Assembly: GCA_036833805.1 (NCBI GenBank)
Contig: DAITPA010000082.1
Span: 1 to 5,894, forward strand
Direction: 5' to 3'
Length of the DNA stretch: 5,894 nucleotides
Source: PALSA-1196 sp036833805
Lineage (GTDB): Bacteria; Pseudomonadota; Gammaproteobacteria; Steroidobacterales; Steroidobacteraceae
In this document: positions 1 to 5,566 of the stretch, piece by piece
Position numbering within the stretch: the first letter of the stretch is position 1
Layout: every line of letters starts with the position of its first letter
Program-made: the position numbers and the translations under genes
Notes under the pieces: model-generated
The model's input: only the letters and a program-made list of their open reading frames with translations
Database searches by the model: none
Told to the model about the DNA's origin: nothing

Positions 1-225
1 GGTTACGTGCGCGAAGACTACGCTATCAATCTCGTGAAGCAGGCCGGCTTCGAGTTTGTGGGCTCATCGGAAGTGGACGCCAACCCGAAGGACACGAAGG
101 ACTGGCCGGACGGCGTGTGGACGCTGCCGCCGACGCTGACGCGCGGCGACAAGGATCGCGCCAAGTATGTTGCGATCGGAGAGGCTGACAACTTCGTGCT
201 CAAGTTCAGGAAACCAAAGCGCTGA
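1..225 (+). CDS. Predicted class I SAM-dependent methyltransferase (COG4798-like), C-terminal fragment
   Basis: The reading frame is open from the first base and ends at a TGA at 223-225, so only the last 74 residues are visible and the start lies outside the window. The fragment reads as the end of a small predicted methyltransferase: a helix with YAINLVKQAGFEFVGSS, the segment ANPKDTKDWPDGVWTLPP, then GDKDRAKYVAIGEADNFVLKF, which matches the typical closing beta-strand pair of COG4798-type proteins (usual ending 'xxDRFVLKFRKP'). The SAM-binding motifs would lie upstream and cannot be checked, so substrate and activity are unknown. In many members the N-terminus carries a signal peptide, which is also out of view. 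The gene converges on the response regulator gene across a 182-bp gap. Family assignment rests on recalled similarity of the C-terminal motifs only. Confidence 0.72.
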   Translation, partial: GYVREDYAINLVKQAGFEFVGSSEVDANPKDTKDWPDGVWTLPPTLTRGDKDRAKYVAIGEADNFVLKFRKPKR

Positions 226-360
226 CCGGCCTGCAAAAGCGGGTTCGCAGCCGCCTGCACTCGACAGTTGCGACGTGACGGCTTCCGATTTAGCGTGGCA
301 ATAAATGCTGCCCGTGCCGCGGTGAGGACATTACGGCGGGAAGAGTGCGAATCCTTGCCG

Positions 361-387
361 GCGCCTGCACTTGTCATGCAAAGGCGC
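361..387. other. Stem-loop between convergent genes
   Basis: GCGCCT (361-366) pairs with AGGCGC (382-387). After a two-base bulge, GCA (367-369) pairs with TGC (377-379), closing a seven-base loop. It lies 21 bases past the stop of the LytTR regulator gene and within the 182-bp gap between the two convergent genes. It could protect or end the 3' end of either transcript. No T-run follows on either strand, so it is not a standard intrinsic terminator. The rest of the gap shows only weaker 4-bp stems, such as GCGG/CCGC at 239-254, which is followed on the minus strand by TTTT. Confidence 0.3.
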
Positions 388-407
388 ATCAGGCGGAATG
401 GTTGCAG

Positions 408-1238
408 TCAGCCCTGGCGCGATCCGTTGAGGAAATACTCAACCTTATCGCGGTAGGTGCGCGACATCTTGAGCTCGTGCGCGCCCTCGAGAGTGAGAAA
501 GTACTCGCCGTTCATGTGCGCGCGCAGACTCTTGACGCGGCGTAGATTGACGATGGTGGAGCGATGAACGCGCTGGAAGAGGCGCGGATCGAGAATGTCC
601 TCGAGCTCTTTCATGGTGCCGCGCAGGATGTGCGTTTGACCGCTCGCGTGAATACACATGTAGTCGCCGGCGGCGTCGATCCACTCGATCGATGCGATGG
701 GAACGCGCACGATCTCGCGGCCCTGACGGATCGGCAGAATTTCGGCATGCGGCGCCTGCACGGCGGCACGGCCGCGCTCCAGAAGCTCCTCGAGCGCGAC
801 TTCGCCGCAGCCGCTAATTTCAGCGATGAGTCCGACCAACCGATCGCGCTGTTCCGCGGCGTCACGGGTGCGCAGGTGCGCGCGCACTTTTTCGAGCGTT
901 GCGGTGAACCGCTCGTCGTCGATAGGCTTCAAGAGGTAGTCCAGCGCGCGCGCTTCGAAGGCACGAATCGCGTATTGGTCGTAGGCGGTGACAAACACCA
1001 CAAGCGGCAGCGATTCGTGTGGAATTTGCGCGAGGAGATCAAATCCCGACAGACCCGGCATCTGAATGTCGAGGAATAAGAGTTCAGGCTTGTGCTCGCG
1101 GATGGCGGGGAGTGCGTCGCGCGCGCCCGCACACTGCGCGACGATCTCAAAATCCGGCGCGTGACCTAAGCGCAGCTCAAGGCCGCGCCGGGCGAGCGCT
1201 TCGTCATCGACGATCACCGTACGGACCTTCGGGCTCAT
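408..1238 (-). CDS. LytTR-family response regulator (AlgR/LytR type)
   Basis: This 276-residue cytoplasmic DNA-binding regulator is the output half of a two-component system. Residues 5-120 form a receiver domain: acidic pair Asp11/Asp12, phosphoacceptor Asp57 in FLDIQMPG, the switch Thr84 in VTAYD, and Lys104 in LLKP. A linker (about 121-163) with charged helical character leads to a LytTR DNA-binding domain at about 165-270. Its hallmarks are visible: ILPIRQGREIVRVPIASIEWIDAAGDY, then FQRVHRSTIVNL (221-232) and the closing SRTYRDKVE. All receiver catalytic residues are intact, so phosphorylation by the adjacent kinase is expected. The ATG overlaps the kinase stop as ATGA, and a GGAG at 1250-1253 lies 11 bases upstream, pointing to translational coupling. 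The length is normal for the family (about 240-280). Target genes cannot be told from this window; I saw no clear pair of LytTR-type direct repeats in the neighbouring leaders. Confidence 0.95.
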   Translation of the reverse strand: MSPKVRTVIVDDEALARRGLELRLGHAPDFEIVAQCAGARDALPAIREHKPELLFLDIQMPGLSGFDLLAQIPHESLPLVVFVTAYDQYAIRAFEARALDYLLKPIDDERFTATLEKVRAHLRTRDAAEQRDRLVGLIAEISGCGEVALEELLERGRAAVQAPHAEILPIRQGREIVRVPIASIEWIDAAGDYMCIHASGQTHILRGTMKELEDILDPRLFQRVHRSTIVNLRRVKSLRAHMNGEYFLTLEGAHELKMSRTYRDKVEYFLNGSRQG

Positions 1239-2302
1239 CCTTGCGTGGTCTCCAGCGGCAAGGCCATTTCAACGCGCATACCCGGATTCGAGTTCAGCAC
1301 CGCGAAACGGTGGCTATCACCGTAAAGCACCGCAAGGCGCTCGCGCGTGTTACGCAGCCCGACACCGCGGAAATCGCCTGGCAGCGCGCCCTCGCGCATG
1401 CCGGGACCGTCGTCAATCACGGCAAGTTCGAGCATGGCAGCGCGGGCGCGCCCTTCAATGCGAATGAAACCGCCGTCTTCGCGCTGTGAGATCGCATGTT
1501 TGACGGCATTTTCAATCAGGGGCTGCAGGAGCAGACTCGGCAGCAGAGCTTCAAGAGCGCTATCTTCGATGGCGTATTCGAGCCGCAGCCGCTCGCCGAA
1601 GCGCAGGCGTTCAGTATTGAGATACAGGTCGAGCGATTCCATCTCTTTGCGCAACGTCACTTTCTTCATCGGATCCTGGTCGAGCGAATAGCGCAAGAAC
1701 TCCGAAAGGCGTGCGACCGCTTGATTTGCCGTGCGGTTTTGATTGTCGAGGATGAGAGTGGAGATGGCGTTCAGGGTGTTGAACAGAAAGTGCGGGTTCA
1801 ACTGATAGCGCAGCATCTTCAGCTGAGCCTCCTGGGCGAGCGCCGTGGCTTTGAGCGCGGTCTCGCGCTGCTTTTGCAGCGATTCATAGTACTTGATTCC
1901 AAAATACAGAGCACTCCAGCATAAAAGCAGATACGTCGTCGATAGCGATCCTTCCATGAGTTCAAACAGCGTCTTGAACTGCCAGGTCGGCTCGACTAGA
2001 TACTTATAGGCGAGGTTGATGACGACACGCAGTGCGAGTGCCGTGACATAGCACGAGAGCAGCACGCCGCCAAGCATCGTGCGCAGCGGGCGTCCCCAAA
2101 GTCTGTGGTATATGGAACGCAGCGGCATCGACAGCACAAAGCCCGAGACGGCGGCAATGGCGATGACCTGCTGGTAGGCGAGCGGTTGCGCCTGCAAAAG
2201 CGCGCCAAAGTATTGACTGATGGCGTAAGCGCCCCAGCCCGCGGCGTGCAGGCTCCAAAAAAGCGCATTGCGATTCGAACGCAACTGGTCGAGCGTCAGC
2301 AT
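1235..2302 (-). CDS. LytS-type sensor histidine kinase (His_kinase + HATPase_c)
   Basis: This inner-membrane kinase of the LytS/AlgZ/YehU class phosphorylates its partner LytTR regulator. Counting from the ATG at 2302 (355 residues), four hydrophobic segments lie at about 15-36, 45-62, 76-100 and 120-138. A coiled-coil-like stretch (about 140-166) leads to the His_kinase motif QLNPHFLFNTLN, with the likely phosphorylated His at 171. The HATPase domain has its N-box PLIENAVKHA (Asn265), the G1 box DDGPGM (297-302) and the G2 box GVGLRNTRERL (313-323). No PAS, GAF or periplasmic sensor domain is visible, so any signal is probably sensed by the short membrane region. Start choice is uncertain. 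The frame stays open to a TTG at 2356 and has a GTG at 2347, but no start has a clear ribosome site. The codons just after the GTG end mostly in A or T, unlike the rest of the gene, so I prefer the ATG. It shares four bases with the regulator gene. Confidence 0.93.
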   Translation of the reverse strand: MLTLDQLRSNRNALFWSLHAAGWGAYAISQYFGALLQAQPLAYQQVIAIAAVSGFVLSMPLRSIYHRLWGRPLRTMLGGVLLSCYVTALALRVVINLAYKYLVEPTWQFKTLFELMEGSLSTTYLLLCWSALYFGIKYYESLQKQRETALKATALAQEAQLKMLRYQLNPHFLFNTLNAISTLILDNQNRTANQAVARLSEFLRYSLDQDPMKKVTLRKEMESLDLYLNTERLRFGERLRLEYAIEDSALEALLPSLLLQPLIENAVKHAISQREDGGFIRIEGRARAAMLELAVIDDGPGMREGALPGDFRGVGLRNTRERLAVLYGDSHRFAVLNSNPGMRVEMALPLETTQG

Positions 2303-2348
2303 CTGCTGCACCGTCGGCGGATGAAGAGTCGCGGTAAGTGTTCCCACA

Positions 2349-2367
2349 GTATCCAAGCTTAGGATAC
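2349..2367. promoter_or_regulatory. Inverted repeat upstream of the kinase gene, possible operator
   Basis: GTATCC (2349-2354) and GGATAC (2362-2367) are perfect inverted arms around seven bases (AAGCTTA). The element lies in the short gap between the EAL gene and the kinase gene. On the minus strand the distal arm sits inside CTTGTATCCT, whose TATCCT resembles a -10 box, but no good -35 is seen at the usual distance. A repressor or activator site controlling the kinase-regulator pair is possible. Chance is also possible for 6-bp arms. Confidence 0.3.
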
Positions 2368-2430
2368 AAGTCGAAGTCTGACGCGAGCTTACGCGTGCGC
2401 TCGGCGCACCGGCGGCTCGCTTCGTCGCGG

Positions 2431-3888
2431 TCAGCCGGGCTTGCGCAGCGCAGGATTCGCCGGTTTGGCAACGCCTGCCGGGGCCGTCAGGGATTCAAGC
2501 GGCACGGGCCGATCGAGCACAAACCCTTGCGCAAGATCGCAGCCGACGGCCGTCAGCCACTGCAGGGCGGCCTGCGACTCGACGTGTTTGGCGACGCAGT
2601 GGAGCCCAAGCACCTTGCAGGCCTGAGCGATGGCCACAACAAGTGCCTGTGAAAGCTTGTCCTGCAGGGCGGCGGCGGTGAGGCGGGCGTCTATCTTCAC
2701 GAGCCGCAGCGACTTTGAGCGCAGGAACGGCACCGCGCGCGGGTCAAGCGAGAAATTATCGAGCACCACGAAGCAACCGATCCGTTCGCACTCCGCTATG
2801 AAGCGCTCGACCTCGGCGGGAATCTGATTGCAGGCGAACTCGCTCACTTCAAAGCCGATACAATGCGCCGCGATTCCGGTGCGTGCCAGGTCCGCCGGCA
2901 GGCGGTGCAGAAACTGTGCATCCTCGAGAGCGCCGATCGAAAGATTGATGGAGAAGCTCGCAGGCTCCGCATCCCACACCACGGGGTTTTCTCCAAGCCA
3001 GTTCAAGAGCCGCCGCAGTACGAGGCTGTCAAGCACCGCCCCTACGGGGCCGTGTGTCGCCGCTGCCACGAACGCCGATGGAACATGCGCCCGCGCGCCA
3101 TCGCGCCGTGAGCGCGCCAGCACCTCGTAGCGCCGGCTGCGGCCGCCCGAGCGCAATTGCGTGAGCTGCTGCACGTCGAGAATCAAGTCCGCGGCCTGTT
3201 CCTGGTCACTCATGGACTTTGCAGGAGGAGCCGCCGGCGCCGCCTTCGGCAGCGCGGGGACATCGGGCACGGGCTCGAACCCGAGCACGTCAGCATCGGT
3301 CGTTTGCGGCGTGAGCACCGGCACCGCAGCATCGGGCGCTGCCACGCTCAGTACCGGTAGCGATCCGGACATGAGCGCAAGCTCGGACGCGGAGATTGAC
3401 GCGCTCATCGCCGAGGCGATCTGCACCACGTCGCTGGTGGCGCCGCTATGGCCGGCTTTGACGCGCAACAGCACGGCGACCTTATGCAGAACCGCGCGCA
3501 GTGGCGCGCTTACGGCCTTCAATGGCGCTTCGCCCTTAAGGGACTTGGGATCGGCCAGCACCATGGCGAGTCCCACGAGGTCGCCCTTCGGCGCACGCAC
3601 GGCTAAAAAAATCGCACTGCGGCTATCGTCAAGTGCGCGCGTATGGATATGGTGGTTGTCCGCCGCACCTAGTATCTCGACGGCATCAAATACCACGCTA
3701 TGTTCGTCCGGCCCGAGCGCGCCTTCACTCAACCACAGCAGATCGGCCTGGTCGTTGAAGATGGAAAGGGAATGCACGCGCATCGGTGGCAGCGCTGCGC
3801 GCAATTGCAGTCCCAATGTCTCGGCCGTGACAGTTTCATCGGTCGAAGTTTTCCGCGCTGCTTTGGCGCTTGGGGGTGACAAAGACAC
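2431..3888 (-). CDS. EAL-domain protein with degenerate active site, likely c-di-GMP effector or adaptor
   Basis: This is a soluble 485-residue protein with no signal peptide or membrane segment. Residues about 22-145 form an alpha/beta module resembling a GAF domain (SAIFLAVRAPKGDLVGLAMVLAD). Residues about 178-225 are an Ala/Pro/Val-rich linker, and about 235-468 are an EAL domain. In the EAL domain the signature reads EVLAR (255-259) instead of EALLR. NLS keeps Asn315, FEVSE keeps Glu347 and Glu350, KID keeps Lys398 and Asp400, and QG keeps Gln454. Two catalytic positions are lost: the DDFG motif is LDNFS (Asp377 kept, second Asp now Asn378), and AEGVE is AKHVE, putting Lys434 where the proposed general base Glu352 of RocR sits. 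Phosphodiesterase activity is therefore unlikely, while Arg259 may still allow c-di-GMP binding, as in the EVL-type protein FimX. The start is a GTG; no other in-frame start exists upstream before non-coding sequence, and the ribosome site (GGACGG) is weak. It is followed by the kinase gene 74 to 128 bp downstream, depending on the kinase start. Confidence 0.9.
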   Translation of the reverse strand: MSLSPPSAKAARKTSTDETVTAETLGLQLRAALPPMRVHSLSIFNDQADLLWLSEGALGPDEHSVVFDAVEILGAADNHHIHTRALDDSRSAIFLAVRAPKGDLVGLAMVLADPKSLKGEAPLKAVSAPLRAVLHKVAVLLRVKAGHSGATSDVVQIASAMSASISASELALMSGSLPVLSVAAPDAAVPVLTPQTTDADVLGFEPVPDVPALPKAAPAAPPAKSMSDQEQAADLILDVQQLTQLRSGGRSRRYEVLARSRRDGARAHVPSAFVAAATHGPVGAVLDSLVLRRLLNWLGENPVVWDAEPASFSINLSIGALEDAQFLHRLPADLARTGIAAHCIGFEVSEFACNQIPAEVERFIAECERIGCFVVLDNFSLDPRAVPFLRSKSLRLVKIDARLTAAALQDKLSQALVVAIAQACKVLGLHCVAKHVESQAALQWLTAVGCDLAQGFVLDRPVPLESLTAPAGVAKPANPALRKPG

Positions 3889-3923
3889 TGCCCGTCCGGG
3901 TGGTGGGCCCCCAGCATGGCAGG

Positions 3924-3942
3924 ACGCTCTTGAAGGGAGCGT
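3924..3942. promoter_or_regulatory. Inverted repeat in the leader of the EAL gene
   Basis: ACGCTC (3924-3929) and GAGCGT (3937-3942) are perfect arms around seven bases (TTGAAGG). The element is 35 bp upstream of the GTG start, inside the 113-bp gap after the DUF1993 gene. It could be an operator or a hairpin in the mRNA leader. It has no T-run, so it is unlikely to be an intrinsic terminator for DUF1993. No convincing sigma-70 promoter was found in the gap; TTTACA on the minus strand near 3990 is the best -35-like match but lacks a good -10. Confidence 0.25.
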
Positions 3943-4001
3943 GACTCTGCTCGCGTTCTGTAGCCAAACTGCGACGGCAGACAGTTTCTGTAAAATCCGC
4001 T

Positions 4002-4505
4002 CTAGATGCCGAGGAAATCGCCCTTGCCGATCTCAACGCCGTTGTGCCGCAGAAGCGCGTAGGTCGCGACGAGGTGAAAATAGAAGTTCGGCAGCGCCCA
4101 AGTCTGCAGGTACGGCAGACCCTTCATCTCGAGCGTGCGGTCGCGTACTGGAATCTTGATGTCGCGATCCTCCGAGCCGTCGAACGCGCTCGCCACCACG
4201 CTCTTCAAATATTCGATGGTCCGCGCGATGCGTGCGCGCAGCTCTTCGAGCGTTGCCTCTTTGTCTTCAAAGCGCGGCGCTTCCTGCCCGGCAAGCCGCG
4301 CGCTGCCGTTTTTCGCCACATCGCAGGCGATCTGGATCTGACGCGAGAGCGGGAACATATCCGGTGCGAGGCGCGCGTTAACCAACACGCTGGGATCAAA
4401 TTTCTTGGCCGTGGCGTGCGCGAGCCCCTTGTCGAGGAGCGTCGACAGGCGTGTAAGTGCTGGGACGAACGTCTCGACCGACATCGTGTACATGCTGATT
4501 TTCAT
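4002..4505 (-). CDS. DUF1993 family protein (PF09351)
   Basis: This 167-residue soluble protein matches DUF1993 along its full length. It has the opening MSVETFVPALTRLSTLLDK, the conserved LAPDMFPLSRQIQIACD (46-62), a central helix ATLEELRARIARTIEYL (84-100), and the ending PNFYFHLVATYALLRHNG followed by VEIGKGDFLG. The family is predicted to have a four-helix DinB-like fold, and its biochemical role is not established; I assign none. The length is typical for the family. The ATG is preceded by GAGGG (4515-4519 on the plus-strand numbering) with nine bases of spacing. The gene is divergent from the LysR gene, making it a classical candidate target of that regulator. It reads in the same direction as the EAL gene but is separated from it by 113 bp, so joint transcription is uncertain. 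Confidence 0.9.
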   Translation of the reverse strand: MKISMYTMSVETFVPALTRLSTLLDKGLAHATAKKFDPSVLVNARLAPDMFPLSRQIQIACDVAKNGSARLAGQEAPRFEDKEATLEELRARIARTIEYLKSVVASAFDGSEDRDIKIPVRDRTLEMKGLPYLQTWALPNFYFHLVATYALLRHNGVEIGKGDFLGI

Positions 4506-4518
4506 TGCCGCTTTCCCT

Positions 4519-4535
4519 CGCGCCGGAACGGCGCG
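4519..4535. promoter_or_regulatory. Perfect 7-bp inverted repeat between divergent DUF1993 and LysR genes
   Basis: CGCGCCG (4519-4525) and CGGCGCG (4529-4535) are perfect arms around GAA. On the DUF1993 side the hairpin ends exactly where its likely ribosome site GAGGG begins, so it could influence translation. As DNA it could be an operator in the divergent promoter region. The arms are all G and C and are followed by alternating GC, so a chance origin in GC-rich DNA is possible. Confidence 0.3.
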
Positions 4536-4548
4536 CGCGCGATTTTAC

Positions 4549-4553
4549 AGGAA
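4549..4553 (+). promoter_or_regulatory. Strong ribosome-binding site supporting an alternative LysR start at 4559
   Basis: AGGAA lies five bases before an ATG at 4559-4561 that is in frame with the LysR gene. This would give a 331-residue protein with a 20-residue extension. The start at 4619 has no comparable site but places the helix-turn-helix at the distance from the N-terminus usual for LysR proteins. Confidence 0.4.
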
Positions 4554-4618
4554 GCCCTATGCAGCGGTGCCTCGCTAGTGAAACAATGGCGCTGCCATTT
4601 ACCGGCATTGATAGTCCT

Positions 4619-5554
4619 ATGAATGAATTATGGGCGCCCGCACAGCTTGCCGTTCTAGCGAAGGTTGTCGACCTCAATGGCTTCTCGGCGGCGGCGCGAA
4701 GCCTCGGCGTGCCGAAGGCAGCCGTGAGCCGGGCCGTGGCGGATCTTGAGAAAGCGCTGGGAGTGCGTGTGCTGGAGCGCACGACGCGCCGAATTGCTCT
4801 CACGGCCGCCGGACGGCTCATATACCCGTCCTGCAAGCGCGTCGTGTCCGAAACGGATGCAGTGCGCGATCTCATCGCAAGACTGCACGCACCCGCGGGC
4901 GGTGCACTGCGCGTCGCCGCAGAACCGACCTATGGACGCGCGCTGCTCGCGCCGCTCGTGCCGCGCTTTCTCGAGAGCTTCCCGAGCGTGCCGCTCGAGG
5001 TGGTGCTGCAGTCGATCGACGCGGAAGACACCTGGGACGTCGCTGTTCGTGCGGGTCTGCCGGAAGGCCTGACGCTTGCGCACCGCCGGCTCGGCGCACC
5101 TCCTGCAGTGCTCTGCGCCACGCCCGCATATCTGCAGCAGCGCGGTACGCCCACGCGCCCCGAGGACTTGCGCCAGCACGACCTCTTGACCCCTGGTGCC
5201 GATTCTCCCGAATTTCGTCTGCAGCTGTCCCGCGGCTCGCAGCGCGCGGAGCTGCGAGTGGCTCCTAAACTCACGGTCGGTGACCCGTCCGTGCTGCACG
5301 GGGCGTGTGCCGCAAGCCTCGGCGTTGCGCTCTTGCCTGAATTCCTGTGCCGTCAGGGATTGGCAACCGGCCGGCTCAAGCTTGTGCTGCCGGACTGGAC
5401 GCTGCCACCGGCGGCGGTCCTGTATGCGGTCTATGCAGTGAAGCTCGAAGCGGATACTCGCGTGCAGAGCTTCGTGGATTTTCTGGCCGCGAATATCGTT
5501 CCGGCACTCGCACTGGCGCGCCCGTCTGGGGCATCCTCTACGCTCCATTCATAG
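4619..5554 (+). CDS. LysR-type transcriptional regulator
   Basis: This 311-residue DNA-binding regulator has a winged helix-turn-helix in residues 5-64. The segment GFSAAARSLGVPKAAVSRAV (21-40) holds the two HTH helices, followed by DLEKALGVRVLERTTRRIALTAAG, the standard LysR wing. After a linker helix, residues about 95-295 form the periplasmic-binding-protein-like effector domain, which starts with GALRVAAEP and has LGVALLPEFL near 234-243. The coinducer cannot be inferred. The start at 4619 fits family length and HTH position; an in-frame ATG at 4559 has a much better ribosome site, and another ATG lies at 4586. The gene is divergent from DUF1993 and 12 bp upstream of an acyl-CoA dehydrogenase on the same strand. 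It may regulate either neighbour and itself, but this is inferred from position only. Confidence 0.94.
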   Translation: MNELWAPAQLAVLAKVVDLNGFSAAARSLGVPKAAVSRAVADLEKALGVRVLERTTRRIALTAAGRLIYPSCKRVVSETDAVRDLIARLHAPAGGALRVAAEPTYGRALLAPLVPRFLESFPSVPLEVVLQSIDAEDTWDVAVRAGLPEGLTLAHRRLGAPPAVLCATPAYLQQRGTPTRPEDLRQHDLLTPGADSPEFRLQLSRGSQRAELRVAPKLTVGDPSVLHGACAASLGVALLPEFLCRQGLATGRLKLVLPDWTLPPAAVLYAVYAVKLEADTRVQSFVDFLAANIVPALALARPSGASSTLHS

Positions 5555-5566
5555 TAAGCGGGCCTC

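Noticed and set aside
239..254. GCGG/CCGC hairpin followed by TTTT on the minus strand, as a terminator for the regulator operon
   Set aside because: The stem is only 4 bp, the T-run is four bases, and it lies more than 150 bp past the stop, so it is too weak to call.
564..1079. 171-residue plus-strand open frame across the response regulator
   Set aside because: It is antisense to the receiver and LytTR domains, whose motifs are all intact on the minus strand.
3981..3991. ACAGTTTCTGT palindrome near the end of DUF1993, considered as a LexA-like box or terminator
   Set aside because: The spacing does not match the CTGT-N8-ACAG type of SOS box, the stem is only 4 bp, and no adjacent T-run follows on the relevant strand.
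3161..4159. 332-residue plus-strand open frame across the EAL gene
   Set aside because: It is antisense to a well-supported EAL gene, is Ser/Ala/Arg-rich with no recognisable domain, and runs into the DUF1993 gene. It is typical of a shadow frame in GC-rich DNA.
4505..4618. TTG start at 4505 for the LysR gene
   Set aside because: It would give a 38-residue extension overlapping the DUF1993 start codon, with no ribosome site. The starts at 4559 and 4619 are both better supported.
4655..5548. 297-residue minus-strand open frame across the LysR gene
   Set aside because: It lies opposite a clear LysR gene, is Arg/Gln/His-rich and low in plausible domains, and has no ribosome site or family match.
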